A stretch of DNA of 64,000 nucleotides from Prorocentrum cordatum (Eukaryota; Sar; Dinophyceae; Prorocentrales; Prorocentraceae). Made by a program: the position numbers and the translations under genes. The stretch is from contig CAUYUJ010003930.1 in NCBI GenBank assembly GCA_963575745.1, forward strand, positions 1-64,000, in the 5' to 3' direction. Of the stretch, positions 1-10,000 are shown piece by piece. Every line of letters begins with the position of its first letter. Position 1 is the stretch's first letter. The notes under the pieces were generated by a model. That model searched no databases. It was not told where the DNA came from and saw only the letters and a program-made list of their open reading frames with translations.

Positions 1-360
1 TCCAGAACAAAAGTTGCGCACATGATACGTCAACAAGATTTATATGGTAGTATGATGCACCTGATCAAACCAAACCCTTCAAAACGCGACTGTGCGATGA
101 GTTTCACATCACTGGGGAGCATAATTGCTATGATGTCGCAACCGAAATGTAGTGTGAGTTGGCGATTAAAACAGTTAAGATTAGTCACAAACGGTGAGTT
201 TTACACTTGAAAATGATCGTGTATACAGAGTTTTCAACAGAAATAAGTGCTGCAACGACAGCGTTCGTTGATGTATTCGTCATAAAAAAGTGGTGACAAC
301 CGCATACACTAACGAAAATCAAGTGCTAAGATCATGTCTTAACGAAGCGACAGTAGTGTG
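1..360. other. Unassigned flank
   Basis: Moderately AT-rich sequence without tandem structure. The only open frame is 62 codons at 22-210 on the plus strand, with no recognisable motif. No gene is called. Confidence 0.4.
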
Positions 361-1470
361 ATGGACCCCAGCATCATCTACGCTGGGGACATCTCACAAC
401 TGACGTCGCATCATCGTCGGGAAGACCTACCAACGGAACCCACCCCGTTGGGAGGATATCCCAATGAGACACACCTCCCCGTTGGGAGGACATCTCAAAC
501 GGTGCCCTATCCATTGGGAGCACCTCCCAATGGACCACCCCCCAGTTGGGAGGACCTCCCAATGAGATCATCACCGTTGGGAGGACCTCCCAATAGGACG
601 CATCATCTCCATTGGGAGGACATCCCAACGGGACCCTCTCCGTTGGGAGGACCTCCCAATGGGGCCATGTCCGTTGGGAGGACCTCCCAATGGGGCCACG
701 TCCGTTGGGAGGGCCTCCCAATGGGGCCATGTCCGTTGGGAGGACCTCCCAATGGGGCCATGTCCGTTGGGAGGACCTCCCAATGGGGCCATGTCCGTTG
801 GGAGGACCTCCCAATGGGGCCATGTCCGTTGGGAGGACCTCCCAACGGGGATATGTCGGTTGGGAGGACCTCCCAATGGGGCCATGCCCGTTGGGAGGAC
901 CTCCCAATGGGACCGCCCCCGTTGGGAGCACCTCCCAATGGGGCCCTACCCGTTGGGAGGGCATCCCAACGGGACATGCACCGTTGGGAGGACCTCCCAA
1001 TGGGGACATGTACGTTGGGAGGACCTCCCAATGCCCCCCCCGCACCCACCCCGTTGGGAGGATCTCCCAATGGGACAATCCTCGTTGGGAGGACCCCCCA
1101 ATGGGACCATCCCCGTTGGGAGCGCCTCCCAATGGGACCCTGTCCGTTGGGGGGGCCGCCCAACGGGACATGCGCCGTTGGGAGGACCTCCCAATGGCAC
1201 CCGTCTCGTTGGGGAGATATCCCAATGCCCCCCCCCCCTCCCCGTTGGGATGATCTTCCAATGTGGCGCGACCTTTCCCGTTGGGATGACCTCCCAACGG
1301 GACCCCCCCGTTGGGATGACCTCCCAATGGGACCATCTCCGTTGGGAGGGTCTCCCAACGTGACCCCCCCGTTGGGAGTGCATTCCAATGAGACAATACA
1401 CGTTGGGGTGACCTCATAATGTGACCCTCTCCGTTGGGAGGACCTCCCAATGATACCCTACCCGTTAGGA
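361..1470. repeat. 31-bp palindromic minisatellite, about 35 units
   Basis: Tandem units of about 31 bp, most regular at 640-960. Each unit contains the palindrome TTGGGAGG-A-CCTCCCAA, extended to a 23-bp palindrome (CCG outer bases) in units that read CAACGG. Units are joined by a variable spacer such as GGGCCATGT. Because 31 is not a multiple of three, each frame cycles through the same 31-residue peptide, so long open frames exist on both strands. I regard these as products of the repeat, not genes. Units become irregular toward both ends. Confidence 0.95.
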
Positions 1471-2085
1471 GGGATAACCACCCAATGCGACACTTCAGCG
1501 GTTGAGATAACATCCCAGCGATCTCATCTTCCATTGCGGTAAACCTCCAACTTCAGGTTGTTACAACATGATTTTGCAATGTATATTGCAATGATTTCTC
1601 GTTTGAATCATTGTGTGTATGCAGGTAATATGTATGAGTTCCATCTAACGGCTGCATGTGTTCCATGCTGCAGTTGCATCGATTACATGAAGTTTGGCTT
1701 GGTATCAGTATGTAGTTCATATCGTGTGACCTCGGTTTCAAATACAATTCTGAGGATGTCACATGGGTTCCATATGGTAAGCATCTCGTATGTATGGTAA
1801 CCATATGGTTTTCATATCGGAATCGTCCAGACACACATGGTGTTCATCTGATCAGCGCATTGTTTTCCTGTGGGAATCTTGAAAGGCTTTCATGACGTGT
1901 TTCATGTATTTCGCATCAGCCAAGTCAAAAAAAGCAACCACATATCTTTCACCACGCTGGCATTTACTCGTTGACGTCGCAGGGAAGGACTGCACGCAGC
2001 ATGGACTACTTGCCTGTCTCAAGATGACATTGCTCATCTCTCCTCCCTCACTCTTCCCTGTCACCCAGTCTTCTCTCTGAGGTGC
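1471..2085. other. Unassigned stretch
   Basis: Non-repetitive, AT-leaning sequence with a few CATATGG-like motifs near 1770-1820. Short frames of 60-120 codons overlap on both strands and none shows domain-like composition. No gene supported. Confidence 0.35.
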
Positions 2086-2087
2086 AG

Positions 2088-2920
2088 CCGAAGTCCGCCA
2101 CTGTCGCTGTCGCCGCCGCCGCCTGAGGCATTGGATACGCATCCATCCACCAATCGAAGAAGCTTCGAAGTTAAGGGACCCAAGGTCCGGCAACTCGTGA
2201 CCGACGCCGCGAAGCATCGGGCATCGACGCAGGAAGGAACACAGCAGGGTCTAGCCGCCCTCAGGATGTCATTGCGTATCCATCCTCTCCTCTCCCCCTG
2301 CCCCTCTGTCCCTTCAGCCTTCTCTCCGCGTAGCAGCCGACGCCGACATCCGCTTCCGTCGCTGCCGCCGTTGCCGCCGCCGTCGCCGGAGGGGCCAGAG
2401 GGGGATGCGCATCCATCCAGTCGAAACGTTGAAGCTAAGAAGCCCAGGGTCTTTCATTTCATGCCCGACGCTGCGAGGCATCGGGCATGTGCAGGAAGGA
2501 AAGCAGCAGGGTCTGGGGATGGGCTGGCCGCCTTCAGGACTCAGGATCTCCAGGATGGCACTGCGGCATTGCGTACCCCTTCCCCCCTCCTCGCCTCCTC
2601 ACCTCCTCACCTCCACACCTCCTCAACTCCTCAACTCATCTCTCCTCCCTTCACTCCTCCATCTCTCCTCAGCCCCTCTTGGGCCAAGCCCGCCACCGTC
2701 GCCGCGTCGCCGTCGGAGGCGTTGGATGCGCATCCATCCAGTCGAAGCTGCCGAAATCAAGGAACCCAGGGGCCCAAGGTCCCAAGGTCCGTCAACTCAT
2801 TCCCCGACGCCCCATAGCATCGGGCATCGACGCATCGACGCATCGACGCAGGAAGGAACGCGGCATTGTCCCCAGGTCCTCAGGTCCTCAGGATGTCATT
2901 GCGTATCCAACATCCAACAT
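2088..2920. repeat. Three diverged tandem copies of a 200-250 bp unit
   Basis: Copies begin near 2090, 2332 and 2689. Each has a CCGCC-rich start, then GCGCATCCATCCA, a CGAAG...AAG core, GCATCGGGCATCGACGCAGG and CAGGATGTCATTGCGTA. They are separated by CCT-rich tracts. Divergence and indels argue against a conserved coding role. Confidence 0.75.
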
Positions 2921-2940
2921 CCAAATACCAGGACCCTTGC

Positions 2941-3130
2941 GACGGCGATCGATCGATCGATGACGATGGCGATGCCGGCGATGGCGATGGCGATGGCGAT
3001 GGTTGCGATGGCGATGGCGATATGACGCGATGACGAGAAAGCAGGGGTGACGATTGCAACGGCGATGGCGATGGCGATGCGAGGTGGAGAGATGGACGCT
3101 GCTGACGCTGATGATAACGCGATAACGATA
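2941..3130. repeat. GATGGC / CGAT simple repeat
   Basis: Runs of GATGGCGATGGC and GATCGATC with degenerate flanks ending in ATAACG repeats. Confidence 0.8.
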
Positions 3131-3684
3131 TTGTGATAACGACGATGTGGCGGACCGAATCTCTGCTCGCTAGGAACGTTCCGAACGGGACGTTCGACAC
3201 GTCCGACATATCCTACGCCCTACATCCTACGGTCCTACTTCCCTACTTCCCTACTTCTGACTGTACAACCAAACATACAAAGGAAGGGGCTCCAAGAAGG
3301 GCTCCAGGCTGGCTCCGGGGCCCCAGAGGCTTGGAGGTGGGGCCACCTTATTGCAGTGCCCCAAACAGCAAATTCCAGCCAGCGCGGCAGCGCGGGCAGT
3401 GCGGTGCGATGCAGCCGCTATGTAGCCATGTAGCTGTGTAGCTGGCAGGCTGTCAGCAGAGGTGACAATTAATTGGCAGTTGTGATACAGCATCACCGCG
3501 GTGATGTTCTTGTCTTCCCTATCCCACACCTCCCTCACCATCATCTCCGCCACTCCTCCGCCCATCCTCCCTATCCTCATTCCTCCTCCTCCTCCTCCTC
3601 CCCTCCTCCTCCTCTCCTGCTCCTCCTCCTCCTTGGAGCTATCTAGCTAGCTCGATTGAAAAACGTGATCACACCTTTGTGCGT
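3131..3684. other. Unassigned, 3' of the tryptophan-rich gene
   Basis: Mixed sequence followed by a CCT-rich tract at 3570-3640. It lies just downstream (minus strand) of the gene ending at 3685 and may contain its 3' UTR. No polyadenylation signal can be asserted. Confidence 0.3.
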
Positions 3685-4941
3685 TCACGCGCCGCCTCTG
3701 CTGCTCCTGCCGACGCTCCGCACCCTCTTGGACGGGCGCTTCGCGCTCTCAGGCGTCACGCAGCGACCAGGCGAGCCAGGCGAGGGCAGCGGCGCCAGCG
3801 GCGAGGGATCGACCAGATCGACCAGGTCGAGGGCGGCGAGCCGCTGGGCCAGCTGGCGGAGCGAGGCCGCCTTCTCCCCCTCCGCCGCAGCTTGCATGCG
3901 AAGTGCACGCTGCAGCGCACGCTCACACGCATCCGGGTCGCCCATGGAGATCAGGTCAGGGCTTGCTGGACGTCTTGGCGGCGTCATATAATCCACCATT
4001 TCAGCAAGAACGTCAGCCACATCGCGAGCCGCTGCTGCTTTGGCTAGAGCACGCTCACACGCATCCGGGCCGCTCATGGAAACCAAGGAGACGGCCTCGG
4101 AGACGGCGGACTTGTCGGACCTAGCGCTTGGCGGCGGCAAATAATCGACCATGCCGTCGAGCACCTCAGCAAGCTCGATGGTCGCCGCGTTCTCCTCTGC
4201 GCTCCGTGGAGCCCAGTCACGAAATCCATCATCACTATCATCATCGCTCATGTGCGTGTCATCCTGGCAAGCCTCGCCACACGTGCTCCAGTTGTCCCAG
4301 TCCCAGTGCTTCCAAGACGTGGACGTGGCCCACCAGCTAGCGCACTTGCCGTCCTTCTTCTCCCAGTGGCCCCACTTGTTCCAGTTGTCCCAATCCCAGT
4401 ATTCCCAAGACATGGCCCACCAGGGGGCCCACCAGCTAGCGCACTTGCCGTCCTTCTCCCAGTCGCCCCACTTGGTCCAGTTGTCCCAATCCCAGTATTC
4501 CCAAGACGTGGCCCACCAGCTAGCGCACTTGCCGTCCTCGTCCTCCTCCCAGTCGCCCCACTTGGTCCAGTTGTCCCAGTCCCAGTACTCCCAAGACGTG
4601 CGCTTGCCGTCCTTCTCCCAGTCGCCCCACTTGTTCCAGTTGTCCTCGTCCCAGTACTCCCAAGACGTGCACTTGCCGTACTTCTCCCAATCGCCCCACT
4701 TGTCCCAATACTCCCAGGACGCACCCCAGCTCTCGACCGTCTCGTCCTCGTCCTTGTCCTTCTTCTCGTCCTTGCAGTCCTTGCAGAAGTACTCCCAGAA
4801 CGTCTGGGATTCCTCGGAGGGGCCGTCGTACTCGTCGTAGTACTCGACGTCAATGGCCATCCCCCAACCTTCATATCGGCCGTCGTTCTCAGGCTCTTCG
4901 GGCAAGGCCACAGTAGCAGGAGCAGAAGCCGCCGAAGCCAT
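3685..4941 (-). CDS. Tryptophan-rich acidic repeat protein, intronless
   Basis: Single uninterrupted 418-residue frame. Start ATG at 4941 lies in a CCATGG context; stop TGA at 3685-3687. Residues about 70-225 hold six degenerate repeats built on SWEYWDxDNWxKWGDWEKDGK, often followed by CASWWA. The protein has about forty tryptophans, roughly one in ten residues, and the repeat zone is strongly acidic. A second, unrelated duplication follows: two segments of about 50 residues, each with a VDYxxPP motif and an SMxxPDACERAL motif. The tail is basic and proline/serine-rich. No signal peptide or membrane segment is seen. I do not recognise the family; a structural or binding role for the W-repeats would be a guess. 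Repeat units differ in codons, so this is not a simple DNA microsatellite. A possible relic spliced leader lies upstream, and lack of introns would fit a retrogene. Confidence 0.75.
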   Translation of the reverse strand: MASAASAPATVALPEEPENDGRYEGWGMAIDVEYYDEYDGPSEESQTFWEYFCKDCKDEKKDKDEDETVESWGASWEYWDKWGDWEKYGKCTSWEYWDEDNWNKWGDWEKDGKRTSWEYWDWDNWTKWGDWEEDEDGKCASWWATSWEYWDWDNWTKWGDWEKDGKCASWWAPWWAMSWEYWDWDNWNKWGHWEKKDGKCASWWATSTSWKHWDWDNWSTCGEACQDDTHMSDDDSDDGFRDWAPRSAEENAATIELAEVLDGMVDYLPPPSARSDKSAVSEAVSLVSMSGPDACERALAKAAAARDVADVLAEMVDYMTPPRRPASPDLISMGDPDACERALQRALRMQAAAEGEKAASLRQLAQRLAALDLVDLVDPSPLAPLPSPGSPGRCVTPESAKRPSKRVRSVGRSSRGGA

Positions 4942-5018
4942 GGCCGCGGCGTCGGCGTCGATGCGTCGACGCTGGGAAAGGCTAGCAAGAACCTGCCTGA
5001 AAACCTGAAAGCCCTAAA

Positions 5019-5036
5019 GAGCCTAAATGGCTACAG
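5019..5036 (-). other. Possible degraded DinoSL relic
   Basis: Minus strand contains GTAGCCATTT then A then GGCTC, matching most of the DinoSL core but ending CTTT instead of CAAG. It lies about 80 bases upstream of the ATG at 4941, in the same orientation. Alternative: it is part of a degenerate TTTAGGG-like tract, because TTTAGG, TTTAGGG and TTTTCAGG follow immediately. Confidence 0.4.
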
Positions 5037-5228
5037 ACCGCGACAGGTGAGGGCGTGGGTGAGTGACGGTGAGTGAGGGGGGCAGGACTATCACCCCCTG
5101 GCCTCAGCACCTCACAGCCTGGGATCCCCACCCCACCCCTCGACGCAGCTGGGAAGAATACAAGGTGGGCAAGAGGGACCTGGCCCTGGGGCCCTGGGGG
5201 CCTTCGAAGGCCTCGGCCAGGCTGAGCG

Positions 5229-5285
5229 CCGGGCGCGAACCCAGGAGAGGTTATCATTGATTTCCTCTCCTGGGTTCGCGCCCGG
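5229..5285. repeat. Perfect 22-bp inverted repeat, 13-nt loop
   Basis: Left arm 5229-5250 and right arm 5264-5285 are exact reverse complements (CGGGCGCGAACCCAGGAGAGG core), separated by an AT-rich loop. A hairpin-like mobile remnant is possible. It lies between the tryptophan-rich gene and the orphan exon copy. Confidence 0.9.
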
Positions 5286-5328
5286 AGGGGGGGGCTCCGA
5301 CGCGTCTATCAGCCCCGCTGGATTCGGA

Positions 5329-5537
5329 CGCCCCCAATACACTGAGTGGAAGACTTGACACCTTCGTTATGACCTGGGCTCTGAGAGCAGTCTCCTCCAC
5401 ACGGACACGAGCATCAATCCCGCCGATGTCCACGCAACAATCCGCGACGTGGCGCAAAGACTGGAAACAACAAGTCGGGAACTCGCCCTCGGCGCGGGAG
5501 AAGGCGTAACCGTACATCGCAACTGCGATCCTGCGGG
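5329..5537 (-). pseudogene. Orphan copy of an exon also found at 16763-16971
   Basis: These 209 bases match 16763-16971 with about nine substitutions and no indel, roughly 96% identity. On the minus strand it reads GCAG, then a frame containing MYGYAFSRAEGEFPT and ending at SVLG, then GC as donor. Similarity stops at the exon edges: flanking intron sequence differs, although both copies are preceded (minus strand) by GGA-rich DNA. No neighbouring exons are visible here, so this copy is probably non-functional. It could also be an exon of an unseen gene. Confidence 0.7.
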
Positions 5538-5815
5538 GGACCTTCTCCTCGTCCTCTCCTCCTCTCCTCCTCTCCTCTCCTCCCCTCCTCCTCCTCACTC
5601 CTCCAGCCAGTCTGCCAGGCTCCTTCCCTTGTTCCTCCTCTTCCTCCTCCTCCTCCCCCCTCCTTCCTCCTCCTCTACTCCTCTACTGAATTCCGCCTCC
5701 TCATCTCCTCATCTCTCTCATCTCTTCCCCGCGGCGCCAGGTGCTTGGATGGAGCGCGCGGCGAGGCGCGACATCGAGGCCGCCGCGGCAGGGCAGGGGG
5801 CAGGGCGGGCGGAGG

Positions 5816-5876
<61 letters not shown>

Positions 5877-5880
5877 GAGA
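5538..5880. repeat. CCT-rich tract and (GA)n microsatellite
   Basis: CTCCTCC-rich pyrimidine sequence at 5540-5730, then (GA)n at about 5818-5880. Long frames across it are Ser/Leu/Arg-Glu homopolymer artefacts. Confidence 0.85.
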
Positions 5881-6298
5881 TGGATGGATAAAGCGACGGC
5901 GACACCAACGACTAGAGGGCGAAAGAGCGAGGGAGGGAGTGGAGAGAGTAGTGAGAGTAGTAGTAAGGTAGTGAGGTATGAGGTATGAGGGGGCCTGACG
6001 ATTCTGTCAACCTTGGCGCCTGCGCGCAAACTCGCCCCTGTTATAAGGAAGTCATGCGACAAGGCAGCCAGGCGCCCAAACGGCGCATAGTCATAACTAC
6101 ACATACGAACAAAAACACGAAACATGCAGACATTACCAGGATGCATATGAAAAATAAAATAAAAAAACAGTGCAACAGTGACACAAATTTCAAATTGCAT
6201 GGCACCTGACATCTGATGACAATATGCAATGTAGTGTATTGATGCGTTGTATTGTGTTGCTGCGTTGCCTTGCAATTTCTCTCATCGGCCTCATGTCC
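5881..6298. other. Unassigned, 3' side of the 13-exon gene
   Basis: Non-repetitive sequence immediately downstream (minus strand) of the stop codon at 6299; may include its 3' UTR. Nothing else recognised. Confidence 0.3.
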
Positions 6299-7082
6299 TT
6301 ATGTAGGCTCAGGCTCGACCGAGCCTGCTGAGCCCATGGGGGCGTCCGCTCGCAGCAGCAAGTGAGAGCACCAAGGACACAAGTGCGTATCATATTCTTC
6401 GCTCGTGGCAGCCTGGAAAATCTCGGACTTCCGAAGGCATGAAAAAAGCGAATGCCACTTCTCATCGTACACAGAACCAAGTTGCGATGGGTCATCCACG
6501 CCATCTGCAGGCCTTGGTTCGCCAAGATCGGTGAGCTCGGATGCAAAATGAGCTGACAGACGGTCGATTGCGCTCTGCCGACATGCATCGCCGAATTCGC
6601 GAGTCGCGCATGTTGTGTGAAACGAACACTCGCAGAAAGGACATGCTCTCACGTGCTCGGCAACCCCGACTACACCTGCCTCACCAGCAATGAACAAATT
6701 GTGCCTTCCACACAACATGCAAGATTCAGTTGAACGCGCGTGAGCATCAGACTCCGCTTGCGCCCAGCACATTCGCACAAATGTCTCAACGTGCACAACA
6801 TCATCGGTCAGGCGTGGCAAAAACGCTTCCACGGCGGACCTGTACATAACGAGTCCTGTGTTTGGCCAGATGACCTGCATAGTGTTACATTGCAGCTTCG
6901 AAGCGAAACTTCGAATGTTCCTGCGGCCGTGCCCGGGGTTCATATATCTCACGATGCGACCCTCCCTCAGCTCAAGAAGGCGGCCTTCGAAGTCTGGCCC
7001 CAGCGAATCCCAGTGAACGTACCGGACGCTCCTCAGCGGCAAGCTCGACGAGTCGTCTATATAGTCGACCATCGAGATGTGC
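6299..7082 (-). CDS. Exon 13 of the transposase-like gene (zinc finger)
   Basis: Begins after CCAG at 7083, phase 2; stop TAA at 6299-6301. It encodes about 260 residues, including SMVDYIDDSSSLPLRSV, then CMLCGRHN, RACPFCECSFHTTCA and a final CPWC. The spacing suggests a PHD/RING-type zinc fold, possibly degenerate. It joins exon 12 through a GC donor. Confidence 0.75.
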
Positions 7083-10000
7083 CTGGCAGGGGTGAGCCGG
7101 GGGCAGAACGACGACGAGAGGGGGGAGGCAGGAAGTCAGGAAGGCAGGAGCAGGAGGAAGGGATGTGATGGCACAGTGATCGCCAAGGACCGCTGCGGCC
7201 CTCCCCGGGCCCCCCCAAAACAATCTCCAAAACCCCTCTCCCCCGAAGGCCCGAGGGTAGGAGGTTAGGAGGGCAGGGTTGTCCCGACTTTCTTGCCGAC
7301 GCGCCTGACTTTCATTTCTTGGCATTCTGTCGTATGCAATTGCCTGAAAGCTTTGAGTCGCGAACAGAATACCCTGGCCCAACAATCAAGCACGTCGTCG
7401 AGCGCAGCGGCAAATGCACTAGGTTCTGGGACCACGATGACATCCTCAGCACAATGCAGCGCTATGTCGGCAGCAATTTCTGCAGGAAACGCCGAGAGAT
7501 CTGCGTACTCGTCTGATCCAGTTGCTTTTTCGAACATCTTTGCCAACACGTCCTTCTTGTCGCCCGTGTCAGGCGAGTCACGTGTATCACTGCTATTGCC
7601 GCCGTTGCCATCTTTGTGCGATCTCACAAACTGTGCGACGCGCTCATCCTCGTCGTGGTCTTCGAACTCAAACCACGCGTCGTCGTTGCTAACGCCCTCG
7701 TCCTCATCGTCCCCGCTGATGTCGCCACCATTGACTCGGCGATCGTTCCTCTTGGCCTCCATCAGGATATCATCGATGTCATCGACGCTCGAGTCGCCCG
7801 CCGAGTCGGACGAGGAGGATAACGAGTCGCCGTCCGAGTCGTCGCCGTCGCTGTCGGAGTCGCTGGAGTCGCTGGAGGTGTCACCGCCGCCCCCTTCGAC
7901 GTCCTCTCGCGAAAGGAGACTGGGTGGGGGGCCGCCTTCCTGGGAGCAGGCTCGGAGTTCATCGGAGCCTCGGCGCCTTGGGCCGCGTGGCCCTGGGACC
8001 AATCAAACCCATCAAAACTGCGAAGCCAAAACCGAACCCAGCGAATCACGCGGGAGATAATGAGACATTGCAAGACGGCCAGACATAACAAAAAGACAAA
8101 GCCAAACGATGCGAACTCAACTGGTAGAAGGAGAAGAAATACAGGGAGGAGAGGAGGAGAGGAGGAGAGCGATCTCGGATGTCGGGCCGTCGAGGGGTCG
8201 AGGGGTCGCGAGGGGCTATGCGGCTATGACGTTGCCGCCGCGTCCGGTGCTGCTGGCCCTCGCCCTCGCCCTCGCCCTCGCCCTCGCCCTCGCCCTCCTC
8301 TGGCCCCCCCTGGGCCGCCGCCGCGACCGCCGCCGTCAGCTCCACCTCCGCCGCGGCGACCGCCACCACGATGAGCTCGTCGTAGCTTGCCACGTTCACG
8401 ACACCTCCCGGAGGCCCGATCCCGTCGCAAGAATCGACGACGTCGCCATCGCGCCGTCGCGCCATCGTTAGACGTCGACGTCTCGTCGCCGGCGTCGCGA
8501 GCTGCGCGATCTGTCGCGCGCGCCGCTCCGCCGCACTTGGCGGCTTTGTCGCAGTCTCAGCACCTCAGCACCTCAGCGCCCATATTCTTGCCGCCAAGTG
8601 CCCCCGCCGTCTCCTTTTCCAGCGCCTCCCCACTGCCCCCCCCCCCCCTCCATCCCGCCTGCACGAGGCGGCCAACTCGCCGACAAAGACTACGTCCGTG
8701 AGCTTGGCGACCTTCGTGCTGTGCAAGCACCACTCCGCGAGGTACGCTTCGACGACGACGTTGCCTGCTTCCTCCGTCAGCTCCAGCCTCCGGGGCAGGG
8801 GTGGGGGTGGAAGGGTGGAAGGGCCAAAGGGCCATGCAAGAGGGAAAGAGGGCAAGAGGGCAAGAGAGCGGCTGGGCCAGGTTGCGGTCCGTGGGCCCAG
8901 TCAGTTCCCGAGGGCCCGAGGAGACGATGCATCGGCATTGGCGATGCGACGATGCGGCGATGAACCTTTAAACCGAACCGTGAAAGTGCGAGGGTGTCAG
9001 GGGTCGGCGGGTCGGCTGTAAAGGCTGAATTTGAGCAGGAGGGGGCGGGGTCGCGGCGTCCTGGAAGACGGGTCCTTCTCTGGGAAGATGCACGCGAGAT
9101 CGTGTAATTCAGACATAAGTTTCGACAATGGCACATGTTTCAAAGGAAGGTCGACAGTGACGTACCCAATGCCAGGCAAAGAGCAATCTGGTTCCATCGA
9201 CGATTCCACAACGTCAGAAGTCACGGTGGCACTCGAAATCCAGAGCGATTGGCAGTAAGTCATGCTCATGAAGAAACACGCTTCCTTCAATACGATATCT
9301 GTCCCATCCAGATGTTGCCGTAATGCTTTGCAGGAAAACACAACCTCTTGGGAACGATGGGAACGATCGAACAACAACTCACGACGGTGGCGAGGCGACG
9401 AGGCGACGACGGGCGAGCCCAATGGACGATGGCTCAATGGACGAACGGACGAATGGGCATCTTATTGATCCTATTTCCTATCTCCTGTCGTTGCCATCGA
9501 CGTCCCCCGTGTCCTCCGTGTCGTGGTCTAGTGGTCGCCATCGCCGTCCTCCGTGTCCTCCGTCTCGTCTCGTCGCTGCCGTCTCATCTCGTCGTCGTCG
9601 CGTCGTCGCGGGATCGGGTGAGCGGGTGAGCGGTTTGATGGGAGTTGGGCACCTTGCTAGACGGCCCCCATTCTCGAAGCACATCGCCGAGGATACCGCC
9701 GCTTCGAAAAGAACGCCGACACTTGATCAGGAATCGAGCCCAGCAACGAGCGCGGTGCGCAAGGGGGTCGTGAAAATCAGGGACAGGCGGCGGCTGTGGA
9801 GGCGCGGGGTAGGAAGCAGCGGAGACTTCATCCCACCTCCCTCGCATGGCGGTGATCCTTGCCCGCTGGTCGTGTGCTTGTTGGTCAGATGCGTCTGGGT
9901 CTTCGTCGCCATCGCTAAGGCCTCCCCTCCCCCTGCCCGTCCAAAGGCACAGTGAGGCAGGCGCAGCAGCATGGCAGTGGGAACCCGACAGCCCGACAGT

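Noticed and set aside
361-1470. CRISPR-like regular repeat array
   Set aside because: No unique spacers; units are contiguous and near-identical, in eukaryotic context. It is a minisatellite.
358-1534. Long open frames on both strands (up to about 390 codons)
   Set aside because: They follow from a 31-bp period without stop codons in any frame; peptides are rotations of the same repeat.
5268-5290. tRNA T-arm-like GGGTTCGCGCCC
   Set aside because: Part of the perfect inverted repeat; no acceptor stem, D arm or anticodon arm.
9323-9955. 210-codon plus-strand frame opposite exons 8 and 9
   Set aside because: Minus-strand exons there join in phase with neighbours; the plus frame has no motif and spans CGTCGT repeats.
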